Assembly (NCBI GenBank): GCA_046537875.1 | Contig: JBKHJZ010000087.1 | Span: forward strand, 1-13,104 | DNA from: JBKHJZ01 sp046537875 | Lineage (GTDB): Bacteria > Actinomycetota > Acidimicrobiia > Acidimicrobiales > VFJN01 | Direction of reading: 5' to 3' | DNA: 13,104 nt | Part shown: positions 1 through 5,618 of the stretch, piece by piece | How positions within the stretch are numbered: the stretch's first letter is position 1 | How the letters are laid out: every line of letters starts with the position of its first letter | The notes under the pieces: model-generated | Database searches by the model: none | Seen by the model: the letters and a program-made list of their open reading frames with translations, nothing else | What the model was told of the DNA's origin: nothing | Position numbers and translations under genes: made by a program

Positions 1-32
1 GCCGCCAGCGCCAAGCGGAACGTGTGTCTCAT
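1..32 (-). CDS. Secreted protein, paralog of the gene at 410-1339 (5' end only)
   Basis: Only the first 11 codons lie in the window, reading MRHTFRLALAA from an ATG at 32-30; the rest is off the left edge. The only residue that differs from the first 11 of the gene at 410-1339 is residue 7 (Leu for Phe), and the upstream DNA is also a copy (1-219 against 1308-1524). This is therefore the neighbouring member of a tandem pair and should encode a Sec-type signal peptide followed by a related exported domain. The ribosome binding site GGAAGG lies 12 bases upstream of the ATG, within the loop of a hairpin. It is downstream of, and in the same direction as, its paralog, with its own copied upstream region, so it is probably transcribed separately. 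Whether the full gene is intact cannot be seen. Confidence 0.75.
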   Translation of the reverse strand, partial: MRHTFRLALA

Positions 33-34
33 GT

Positions 35-54
35 CGTTGCTTCCTTCCGCAACG
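35..54 (-). promoter_or_regulatory. Ribosome-binding-site hairpin of the paralog at 1-32
   Basis: Stem CGTTGC/GCAACG (35-40 with 49-54) around loop bases 41-48, which read GGAAGGAA on the minus strand. It is the counterpart of 1342-1361. Confidence 0.45.
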
Positions 55-170
55 GTTGTGTGCTGGCGACGAGCATCGAGATCGAGTCGCACGGCGCCCC
101 CAGCTCGTCCCAGGCCGGCGACCGGGCCGAGCGCTCGACACGCCCGGCCGGGATCGCCCGCCAACCGGCT

Positions 171-203
171 CCTACCACACCCGAGTTCAAGCCACGGTAA
201 AGA
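171..203 (-). promoter_or_regulatory. Conserved upstream block of the paralog at 1-32 (putative promoter)
   Basis: A 33-bp block about 140 bases upstream of the start codon is almost unchanged between the two tandem copies (2 differences from 1475-1507), while flanking bases differ more. Read on the minus strand it contains TTTACCGTGGCTTGAAC and then TGTGGTAGGA. TTTACC could be a -35 box, but I cannot assign a convincing -10 at standard spacing, so only the conservation supports the call. Confidence 0.4.
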
Positions 204-323
204 TCGCCTGGCTCGCCGGTGCCTCTCGTACTGCTCAGCGCCGACTCCCTCGCCAATCGGCTCGGCCTCTCAGCCCCCACCTCCAGGCCGATCCGGCTCG
301 GCATCCGACGCAGCCGGACGCGG

Positions 324-354
324 GACCGCCCCCGACCCGGGGCCGGGGGCGGTC
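324..354 (-). terminator. Hairpin terminator after the secreted-protein gene 410-1339
   Basis: A perfect 11-bp stem, GACCGCCCCCG (324-334) with CGGGGGCGGTC (344-354), encloses a 9-base loop. It starts about 55 bases past the stop codon of the minus-strand gene. No T-run follows, which is common for hairpin terminators in high-GC actinobacteria. The remainder of 33-409 holds only the repeat and this stem; I see no gene in it. Confidence 0.55.
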
Positions 355-409
355 GCTGTCGGTCGGGGCGCAGGGCGATGGATGCGCCCGGGCCGAACTT
401 CGGCGCCGG

Positions 410-1339
410 TCAGCCGGTGAAGCTGGGCGCGGCCACGATGGGCTGGGCGGGTCCGGCCTCGTCGTCGGGGGGCTCGACGGGCTCACCCGGCGGCGGCTCG
501 ACGGTGCCGTCGGGGCAGACGCCCTGGTCGTCGAGGATGCAGAAGATCACCGCACCGAAGGCGTCGGGCACCATGATCGGCTCGAGGATGTCCGGGCCGA
601 TCACGCCGAGGAACTCGGCGATGAGGTCCAGGCCCGTCGCCTCGCTGTCGAGGAACTCCTGCATGAACTCGATGAACTCCGGGTCGGTCAGCGGGTTCGC
701 CGCCGGGGCGCCGAGGTCCTCGAGGAAGGGACCAACGGAGCGGATGCCCGACTCGAGCGCGTCGATGTCGAACGTCGGCCCGACGCAGGCGGCCGCGACC
801 GCCCACTGGCCGGGGTCGATGTCGGGCACGACCACCGAACCCTCGCCGGTGTCGGGGTCGAAGTTGCCCCGCTCGCCGACCGGGTTCTGGGTGACGATGT
901 CGGCGAAGGTCATGACGAAGGTCTGGGGGAGGGCGTCGTCGGCGGCGCCGTTGAGGTTCGCCCCGAGGCCCAGCGCGACGAGGGCGACCAGTCCGTAGGC
1001 GACCTTGTCATGGGTGTCGAAGACCGCCTCCTCGCCTTCCTCGAAGTCGGGGAAGAAGCGCTCGAAGAGCTCGCCCTCGGTTCCGAGGCCGGCGAACGGT
1101 CCGGCCAGGAGCTCCTGGAACCTGGTCTGGAAGGCCTCGAGGTCGGTGACGCAGTGCTCGGCGACGTCGGCGGCGTTGGCCTTGCCGAGCACGAGCGTGC
1201 CGGGTGGGGCCTGGGTCTTGTCGACCGCGAACCCCAGCGTCGCGGGCCCCTCGTCCTGGGCACCGGCCGGTGCGACCGTGCCGATGGTGAGCGCGCAGGC
1301 GGCGGTCGCCGCCAGCGCGAAGCGGAACGTGTGTCTCAT
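410..1339 (-). CDS. Secreted protein of unknown function, tandem paralog
   Basis: 309 residues. Residues 1-27 form a Sec signal peptide: MRHTFR basic start, an Ala-rich hydrophobic stretch, and AGA before a likely cleavage at 27/28. The mature part is acidic and has four cysteines (63, 185, 267, 275); 63 and 185 could pair across the domain and 267/275 locally. The run PPGTLVLGKA near 45-54 and VPDIDPGQWAVAAACVG at 171-187 resemble the first and last strands of Ig-like sandwich domains in actinobacterial exported proteins, but this is inference. A long helical insert lies between them. The C-terminus (279-309) is Pro/Glu-rich and has no membrane anchor, LPXTG motif or lipobox, so it is probably released. 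The start is supported by conservation with the neighbouring paralog and by GGAGGG upstream. I do not recognise the family and assign no function. Confidence 0.85.
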   Translation of the reverse strand: MRHTFRFALAATAACALTIGTVAPAGAQDEGPATLGFAVDKTQAPPGTLVLGKANAADVAEHCVTDLEAFQTRFQELLAGPFAGLGTEGELFERFFPDFEEGEEAVFDTHDKVAYGLVALVALGLGANLNGAADDALPQTFVMTFADIVTQNPVGERGNFDPDTGEGSVVVPDIDPGQWAVAAACVGPTFDIDALESGIRSVGPFLEDLGAPAANPLTDPEFIEFMQEFLDSEATGLDLIAEFLGVIGPDILEPIMVPDAFGAVIFCILDDQGVCPDGTVEPPPGEPVEPPDDEAGPAQPIVAAPSFTG

Positions 1340-1341
1340 GT

Positions 1342-1361
1342 CGTTGCTTCCCTCCGCAACG
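1342..1361 (-). promoter_or_regulatory. Hairpin presenting the ribosome binding site in its loop
   Basis: On the minus strand CGTTGC (1361-1356) pairs with GCAACG (1347-1342), and the 8-base loop between them is GGAGGGAA, the ribosome binding site of the gene starting at 1339. The same 6-bp stem occurs in the paralog at 35-54, with loop GGAAGGAA. The stem bases are identical in both copies although a loop base changed. This may keep the site exposed or offer a protein-binding point; no ligand or protein is indicated. Confidence 0.45.
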
Positions 1362-1474
1362 GTTGTGTGCTGGCGGCGAGCAATGAGATCGAGTGCCACG
1401 CGCCCCAGCTCGTCCCGGCCCGGCGACCGGGCCGACCGCGCATGCGCCCGGCCGGGATCGCCGCCCGAACGCGT

Positions 1475-1507
1475 CCTACCACACCGGTGTTCAAGCCACG
1501 GTAAAGA
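1475..1507 (-). promoter_or_regulatory. Conserved upstream block of the gene at 410-1339 (putative promoter)
   Basis: Counterpart of 171-203, identical at 31 of 33 positions. It lies between the ligase stop codon (1621) and the secreted-protein start (1339), where a promoter for the latter is expected. The sigma-factor type is not clear from the sequence. Confidence 0.4.
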
Positions 1508-1602
1508 CCCGCCCGGCTCGCCGGCGTGCCCCGCGGCTGGACGCAGGAGCGCGCCCGACCCGTGCCGACGCGCGAACTCCCCCTGGTCCGGCCGGGTGGT
1601 GT

Positions 1603-1617
1603 GCCCCGACCCGGGGC
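1603..1617 (-). terminator. Possible terminator after the DNA ligase gene
   Basis: GCCCCG (1603-1608) and CGGGGC (1612-1617) form a 6-bp stem with a 3-base loop, 4 bases beyond the ligase stop codon on the minus strand. No T-run follows, so the call rests on position and stem strength only. Confidence 0.35.
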
Positions 1618-1620
1618 GGG

Positions 1621-3165
1621 TCAGCGACGGGGGAGCAGCGCGCGCACCGCGTCGATCGTGTCGGCCTCGGCGGGGGTCTTGTCGGGCCGGTAGCGGCGCA
1701 CGCGAGCGAAGCGCAGGGCAACCCCGCCCGCGTACCGGCTCGACACCTGGACGCCGTCGAGCGCCACCTCCACCACCAGCTCGGGTCGCACGTGGACCAC
1801 GTGGCCGGACCGGCCGGTCTCGCGGGCGAGGAGCTGCTCGGTCTGCCAGGCGAGCAGCTCGTCGGTGAGACCCTTGAAGGTCTTGCCCACCATCACGAAG
1901 GCCTCCTCGCCGGGCCCGGCGTCGGGGTTCCGGGCCCCGAGGTGCAGGTTGGACAGCCACCCGCGGCGACGGCCGCTGCCCCACTCCACGCCCAGGACCA
2001 CGAGGTCGAGCGTGTGGACGGGCTTCACCTTGCGCCATGCGCCACCGCGGCGCCCGGCCTCGTACGGCGAGCCCGCACCCTTGACCATCACGCCCTCGTG
2101 CCCGGTGGCCAGCGACTCGTCGAGCACGCGCTGGGCGACGCGGGGATCGTCGGTCAGCTCGCCCGGTACCCGCCAGGGCCCGGCGACCCGGTCGAGCACC
2201 GCGGTGCGTTCGGCGAGCGGCCGATCGACGAGGTCGTCGCCGTCGGCGTGCAGCACGTCGAAGAACCGGGCCTCCAGCCCGGCCGACGCCGTCCCACCGT
2301 CGCGGCGGCCGAAGCGGCTCATGGTCTGCTGGAACATCTCGGGCGACGCGCCGTTCGCCTCGTCCCAGCCGACCGCCTCGCCGTCGAGCACCAGCCGTTC
2401 CGCGGGGAGCGAGCGGACCAGGTCGGCGATCCCCGACAGCCGGGCGGTGACGTCGTTCAGGTTGCGGGTGAAGATCCGCACCCGGTCCCCGGCCCGGTGC
2501 ACCTGGATGCGGGCGCCGTCGAGCTTCCACTCGACCGACGCCGGCCCGCCGTCGCCCGCCAGTGCCAACGCCTCGGTCACGTCCGCAGCGGTCTGGGCCA
2601 GCATCGGCTGGACGGGACGCAGGAGCGTGAGGCCGACCGCGTCCAGGCCGGGCACGCCGTCGGCGAGGGCGACCGCGGCGACGTGGGGCAGATCGCCGGC
2701 CAGCATGACGGCCCGGCGCACGAGGGCGGGCGGAACCCCGGCGGCCCGGGCCGCCGCGTCGGTCACCACTCCCTCGAGCGCACCGTGTCGCAGCTCGCCC
2801 ACGAGCAGCCGGCGCAGCAGGTCCTGCTCGTCGGCCGTGGCGCGCCCGAGCAGCTCGGTGAGCTCGCGGGTGCGGGCGGCCTGCGAGCCCGGCCCCCGCA
2901 GGCGGTCGAGCCGGTCGAGGGCGGTGTCGACATCGGAGATGCGCAGGGTCGGCCCGGACGCCGGTGGCACGTCGAGCGCGGCGAGCGTGCGCCAGCCGAT
3001 GCCGATCCGCCCCTGCCGGGGCGTCCCGGTGAGGATCGACACCACCACGGGCACCTCGTCGGGGGCCAGCCGGGCGAGCAGCTCGGCGAGCGCAGCCACC
3101 TTGGCCGACCGGGCGCGGGTCGCGGTCACCGCTGCGGTGGTGGCGACGACGTCGGCGAGGAGCAC
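1621..3165 (-). CDS. ligB: ATP-dependent DNA ligase (archaeal/eukaryal type, LigB-like)
   Basis: 514 residues, the usual length of actinobacterial LigB. It joins nicked DNA using ATP, through a lysyl-AMP intermediate. The N-terminal DNA-binding domain covers about 1-185. The nucleotidyltransferase domain follows: motif I EWKLDGAR with nucleophile Lys214, DGEA (261-264), FFDVLHADG (301-309), motif IV EGVMVK (357-362) and motif V WRKVKP (377-382). The OB-fold domain fills about 385-514. All key motifs are intact. The start is GTG at 3165: the family begins M/V-LLADV, and the frame open further upstream does not resemble ligase. There is no LigD primase or nuclease domain, so this is a stand-alone ligase, auxiliary to the NAD-dependent LigA expected elsewhere. 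It follows the deacetylase in the same direction after 131 bases; the pairing gives no functional clue. Confidence 0.93.
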   Translation of the reverse strand: MLLADVVATTAAVTATRARSAKVAALAELLARLAPDEVPVVVSILTGTPRQGRIGIGWRTLAALDVPPASGPTLRISDVDTALDRLDRLRGPGSQAARTRELTELLGRATADEQDLLRRLLVGELRHGALEGVVTDAAARAAGVPPALVRRAVMLAGDLPHVAAVALADGVPGLDAVGLTLLRPVQPMLAQTAADVTEALALAGDGGPASVEWKLDGARIQVHRAGDRVRIFTRNLNDVTARLSGIADLVRSLPAERLVLDGEAVGWDEANGASPEMFQQTMSRFGRRDGGTASAGLEARFFDVLHADGDDLVDRPLAERTAVLDRVAGPWRVPGELTDDPRVAQRVLDESLATGHEGVMVKGAGSPYEAGRRGGAWRKVKPVHTLDLVVLGVEWGSGRRRGWLSNLHLGARNPDAGPGEEAFVMVGKTFKGLTDELLAWQTEQLLARETGRSGHVVHVRPELVVEVALDGVQVSSRYAGGVALRFARVRRYRPDKTPAEADTIDAVRALLPRR

Positions 3166-3251
3166 GGCTCCATCGTGCCCCGAGTGCGTACCGCTTGGGA
3201 CGGTGCGTCCGGCGCGGCCCGGTGGTCTCGGCAGGGGTCGGGCCGGTGCGA

Positions 3252-3303
3252 CGTCCGGCGGCAGGCGGACCAGGCCTTGCGCCCGGAGCCCGGCGATCAG
3301 GCC
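3252..3303. repeat. Duplicated 3' end of the deacetylase gene, outer copy
   Basis: These 52 bases match 3311-3362 (46 of 52 identical, offset 59). Read on the minus strand in the appropriate frame it encodes LIAGLRAQGLVRLPPDVA, against LIAGLRARGLACLPPDAA at the deacetylase C-terminus. The offset is not a multiple of 3, so this copy is out of frame with the gene and supplies its TGA stop at 3299-3297. Confidence 0.85.
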
Positions 3304-3917
3304 CCGGCGGCGTCCGGCGGCAGGCAGGCCAGGCCCCGCGCGCGGAGGCCGGCGATCAGGCCGGGGAGCGCGTCGGCGGTCTGCCCGGTCACGTGGAGGT
3401 CGACGATGCTGCCCGGGGAGCATGCCGCCAGCGTCCGGTCGACGATGCGGTCCGCGCCCGGGAGCTGCCAGTCGCGGGGGTCGACGTCCCAGAGGACCAC
3501 GCGGCGGTAGCCGGCCCGGCCGGCGGCGTCGAGCGTCGCCGTGTCGTAGCGGCCGAACGGCGGCCGGAGGTCCACGACATCGGGGGCGCCGGCCGTGCGC
3601 CAGGCGGCGCGGTCGGCCACCAGGCGGCGCACCACGTCCCGGGGTGCCAGCTCCGTGAGGTCGGCATGGTCCCAGCCGTGGGCCCCGACCGCGTGCCCGT
3701 CGGCCACCGTGCGCCGCGCCGCGTCGGGAAACTGCTCGACCCGCATCCCCAGGGCGAAGAAGGCGGCCGGCACGGCCTCGGCCGCGAGGACACCGAGGAT
3801 CCGCTCCCAGGCGTCGCCGTCGTCGCAGTCGTCGAACGTCAGGGCAACCCCGGGCGTGCGCGCCGGTAGCCGGCGGAGCACGGCCGGAAGGGCATCGGTC
3901 CCGCGACGGCGGTCCAC
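3297..3917 (-). CDS. Polysaccharide deacetylase family protein (NodB domain)
   Basis: 206 residues, essentially one NodB domain (carbohydrate esterase family 4 fold), a metal-dependent deacetylase of N-acetylated sugars. Motif 1 is TFDD (27-30); motif 2 is HGWDH with metal ligands His80 and His84; motif 3 is RPPFGRYD (118-125); DVDPRDW lies at 144-150; the last motif is IVDLH with catalytic His175. All expected catalytic residues are present. The GTG start at 3917 has GGGAG just upstream and leaves a 26-residue lead-in; longer starts would run into the divergent GNAT gene. No signal peptide or membrane segment is visible, unusual for an enzyme acting on the cell wall, so the substrate may be intracellular or the start may be wrong. 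The last residues (PDAAGA) run into a duplicated copy of the gene's own 3' end. Confidence 0.85.
   Translation of the reverse strand: MDRRRGTDALPAVLRRLPARTPGVALTFDDCDDGDAWERILGVLAAEAVPAAFFALGMRVEQFPDAARRTVADGHAVGAHGWDHADLTELAPRDVVRRLVADRAAWRTAGAPDVVDLRPPFGRYDTATLDAAGRAGYRRVVLWDVDPRDWQLPGADRIVDRTLAACSPGSIVDLHVTGQTADALPGLIAGLRARGLACLPPDAAGA
3311..3362. repeat. Duplicated 3' end of the deacetylase gene, in-frame copy
   Basis: Partner of 3252-3303. This copy lies inside the deacetylase reading frame and encodes residues of the last helix and strand of the domain. Confidence 0.85.
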
Positions 3918-4004
3918 GGCTCCCGTCTTCCCGTGCCGGGCCGGGGCGACCCGGGGTACCGGAACCGATGGGCGACCGTGCCACCACGATGCGACGATCT
4001 CCCC

Positions 4005-4433
4005 ATGCTGCTCGTGGATCTCGAGCCCGGCGACCCCCGCCTCGGCGAGGACGTGCTCCCGGTGCTGCAGGAGCTGCGGCCGCACCTCACTGTCGCGAGC
4101 TTCGCGGCGGTGTACGAGGAGGGCTACCGGCAGGGGTTGCGGTACCTGGCGGCGTACGAGGGTGACCGGTGCGTCGGGGTGGCCGGCTGGCGGACGGTGG
4201 CCACGACGGTCGCGATCAGGAAGCTGTACGTGGACGACCTCGTCGCCGCCGCGTCCGCGCGCGGCCGTGGCGTCGGCGCACGGTTGGTCGCGGAGCTCAT
4301 GACCCGCGCGAGGGCGACCGGCTGCCGGATCCTGGATCTCGACTCGGGCGTCGACCGTGGCGACGCGCACCGGTTCTACATGCGTGAGGGGCTGACGATC
4401 AGCGCCTTCCACTTCGTCCGGCAGGTGGTCTGA
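4005..4433 (+). CDS. GNAT family N-acetyltransferase
   Basis: 142 residues, a single Gcn5-related acetyltransferase domain, which moves an acetyl group from acetyl-CoA to an amine. The acetyl-CoA pyrophosphate loop is ARGRGVGARL (about 86-95), after a strand ending in KLYVDDLVA. The C-terminal AHRFYMREGL is the usual helix-strand of the fold. The substrate cannot be told. ATG 4005 (MLLVDLEPGD) is preferred over an upstream ATG at 3933 because the added residues are arginine/proline-rich and the family normally begins near here. GACGAT ends 6 bases before the ATG and could be the -10 of a leaderless transcript. It is divergent from the deacetylase (87-base gap) and convergent with the antitoxin-like gene. 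Confidence 0.85.
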   Translation: MLLVDLEPGDPRLGEDVLPVLQELRPHLTVASFAAVYEEGYRQGLRYLAAYEGDRCVGVAGWRTVATTVAIRKLYVDDLVAAASARGRGVGARLVAELMTRARATGCRILDLDSGVDRGDAHRFYMREGLTISAFHFVRQVV

Positions 4434-4471
4434 GCCACGGCGTGCGCCGCCGTGGCCGGCACCGGCCACGG
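4434..4471. terminator. Three-armed bidirectional terminator between convergent genes
   Basis: Two perfect hairpins share their middle arm: 4434-4442 with 4448-4456 (9 bp, loop TGCGC), and 4450-4459 with 4462-4471 (10 bp, 2-base turn, so in practice 8-9 bp). The first begins on the base after the GNAT stop codon; the second ends 8 bases from the stop of the minus-strand gene at 4480. Only one can form at a time, and each suits one direction of transcription. No T-runs are present. Confidence 0.65.
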
Positions 4472-4479
4472 ACGGGGGG

Positions 4480-4653
4480 TCACGGTCGCGGCTGTCCGCC
4501 GTTGGGGGGCGTCTCGACGCTGCCCTCGCGCTCGAGCTTCTCGCGCACGGCTTCCAACACGAACGCACGCATGGACTGACCACGTAGGGCAGCCGTGGCG
4601 CGCACGATGCGCATGAAGGCCTCCGGAACATCGCGCACATACATCGCGGGCAC
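4480..4653 (-). CDS. Ribbon-helix-helix antitoxin-like protein (FitA/VapB type), no toxin partner
   Basis: 57 residues from GTG 4653: MPAMYVRDVPEAFMRIVR and onward. A short strand (MYVRDVP) is followed by two helices, with LRGQSMRAFVLEAVREKLERE as the second part, the usual plan of FitA/VapB-type ribbon-helix-helix antitoxins that bind DNA as dimers and neutralise PIN-domain toxins. GTG is chosen because GGGGAAG lies 9 bases upstream and family members typically begin MPA; ATG 4644 is the alternative. The tail (SVETPPNGGQPRP) would normally contact the toxin. No PIN-domain gene follows: the next gene downstream is the convergent GNAT, so it is an orphan antitoxin or a stand-alone repressor. 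Upstream DNA carries a good promoter and a direct repeat. Surrounding DNA is less GC-rich than the rest, suggesting acquisition. Confidence 0.7.
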   Translation of the reverse strand: MPAMYVRDVPEAFMRIVRATAALRGQSMRAFVLEAVREKLEREGSVETPPNGGQPRP

Positions 4654-4669
4654 GACCGCATTCTTCCCC

Positions 4670-4690
4670 ACGTAGATGACAGTACGTAGA
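4670..4690. promoter_or_regulatory. Direct repeat, candidate antitoxin operator
   Basis: ACGTAGA occurs at 4670-4676 and again at 4684-4690, spaced 14 bases start to start, just downstream of the predicted transcription start. Ribbon-helix-helix antitoxins commonly autoregulate through pairs of short repeats in this position. The second copy includes the palindrome TACGTA. The functional assignment is inference. Confidence 0.4.
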
Positions 4691-4698
4691 CGATCGCA

Positions 4699-4726
4699 AT
4701 GATATCGGCGCCATCTTTGCGACCAA
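4699..4726 (-). promoter_or_regulatory. Promoter of the antitoxin-like gene
   Basis: On the minus strand TTGGTC (4726-4721) and TATCAT (4704-4699) are separated by 16 bases. TATCAT matches 5 of 6 positions of the housekeeping -10 consensus. Transcription would begin near 4692, about 39 bases before the GTG. It sits in an AT-richer stretch (4651-4760 is about 55% GC). Confidence 0.5.
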
Positions 4727-4808
4727 ACTGGCGAACCGTGACAGGAATCGCGAGCACAGTCTCGCCGCGCTGTGGCAGCGGTGGTGCGCGGGCGCCGAGA
4801 CTGCCTCC

Positions 4809-5594
4809 GTGGACTTCGACACCATGATGGCTCTCGAGCCGCACGGCACCGACGTGTGGGTGGGCGCCGGCCCGCGCTACCCGTGGGGCGGTCTCTACGG
4901 CGGGCAGATCGTGGCCCAGGGACTGCGGGCCGCATCGTGCACCGTCGATCCGGCGTTCGGGGTGCACTCGCTGCACGCCTACTTCATCCGCCTCGGCGAC
5001 CACACCGAGCCGATCCGCTTCGAGGTCGACCGGGTGCGCAACGGACGCTCCTTCTGCACCCGGCGGGTGGTGGCACGCCAGTCGGTCGGGGTGATCCTCA
5101 ACATGTCGGCGTCGTTCCAGGTGGACGAGGGCGGCGCCGAGGTCCAGACCGCGAGGCTGCCCGACGTGCCCCCGCCGGAGGAGCTCGAGCCGGGCGGGTG
5201 GACCGACATGTTCGACCGGCGCCTCGCACCGCCTCCCGCTCCCGGCCAGGTGGCGGCCTGGCTCCGGCTCGGCACCACGCTGGGTGACGACCCGGTGCTC
5301 CAGCCGTGCGCCCTCGCGTACCTGTCCGACGATCTGCCCACCGACGCGGTGGTCTCGCTGCACCCCGCGCGGGCACAGGGCGACCAGCTCCACGGGCAGT
5401 TCTTCTCGGCGAGCCTCGACCACGCCATGTGGTTCCACCGACCGATGCGAGCCGACGAGTGGCACGTCCAGACCTTCACCTGCCACGGGCTGATGAGCTC
5501 CCGAGGGGTGAGCATCGGCTACGTCTTCACCCCCGAGGGCACGCACGTCGCGACGATCAGCCAGGAGGTGCTGATCCGCCCCCGGCGGCCCTGA
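4809..5594 (+). CDS. TesB-like acyl-CoA thioesterase (double hotdog)
   Basis: 261 residues, the size of the TesB family, which hydrolyses acyl-CoA to free acid and CoA in the cytoplasm. The first hotdog covers about 15-107 (WGGLYGGQIVAQGLRA, then HSLHAYFIRLGDH, then NGRSFCTRRVVARQ). The second covers about 160-257, with SLDHAMWFHRP (202-212) and the closing TISQEVLIRP. Asp204 and Gln252 fit two members of the Asp/Thr/Gln catalytic set of E. coli TesB; the third is probably in the 222-231 segment. GTG 4809 gives MDFDTMMALEPHG and fits the family; ATG 4824 is a shorter option. GAGACT ends 6 bases before the GTG, compatible with a leaderless start. It heads a plus-strand run with the PLP decarboxylase (24-base gap) and P450. 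Acyl chain preference is unknown. Confidence 0.88.
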   Translation: MDFDTMMALEPHGTDVWVGAGPRYPWGGLYGGQIVAQGLRAASCTVDPAFGVHSLHAYFIRLGDHTEPIRFEVDRVRNGRSFCTRRVVARQSVGVILNMSASFQVDEGGAEVQTARLPDVPPPEELEPGGWTDMFDRRLAPPPAPGQVAAWLRLGTTLGDDPVLQPCALAYLSDDLPTDAVVSLHPARAQGDQLHGQFFSASLDHAMWFHRPMRADEWHVQTFTCHGLMSSRGVSIGYVFTPEGTHVATISQEVLIRPRRP

Positions 5595-5618
5595 CCGTCG
5601 CCGGTAGCCTGCCGCGCC

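Larger units (their letters stand above)
1..219. repeat. Direct repeat, copy 1 (gene start plus upstream region)
   Basis: This segment matches 1308-1524 in the same orientation at about 80-85% identity by eye, with a few small indels (the offset changes from 1307 to 1304). It covers the first codons of the secreted-protein gene, its ribosome binding site hairpin and about 190 bases upstream. Similarity fades beyond about 219, where the paralog's 3' flank begins. The pattern is that of a tandem duplication of a gene together with its promoter region. Confidence 0.85.
1308..1524. repeat. Direct repeat, copy 2 (gene start plus upstream region)
   Basis: Partner of 1-219. The best conserved block is 1475-1507 against 171-203, identical at 31 of 33 positions, which is higher than the rest of the repeat and suggests a selected regulatory element. 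Copy 2 also has a 10-bp palindrome, ACACCGGTGT, where copy 1 has ACACCCGAGT. Confidence 0.85.

Noticed and set aside
1..1524. CRISPR or insertion-sequence ends as the explanation of the repeats
   Set aside because: There are only two long copies, each placed identically at the start of a paralogous gene, with no spacers, transposase or terminal inverted repeats.
1393..3510. A 705-codon plus-strand open frame opposite the DNA ligase
   Set aside because: Ligase motifs on the minus strand are complete; the plus frame is a composition-driven shadow.
3166..3987. Extension of the ligase frame upstream, giving a 788-residue protein
   Set aside because: The extension overlaps the deacetylase in another frame and shows no domain of its own except the translated relic of the duplicated deacetylase tail; LigB proteins start at the LLADV segment.
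4005..4433. GNAT gene as the toxin partner of the antitoxin-like gene (TacT/AtaT type)
   Set aside because: Those modules have antitoxin and GNAT toxin in one operon, with the antitoxin first; here the genes are convergent with a terminator between them, and the GNAT starts from its own upstream region.
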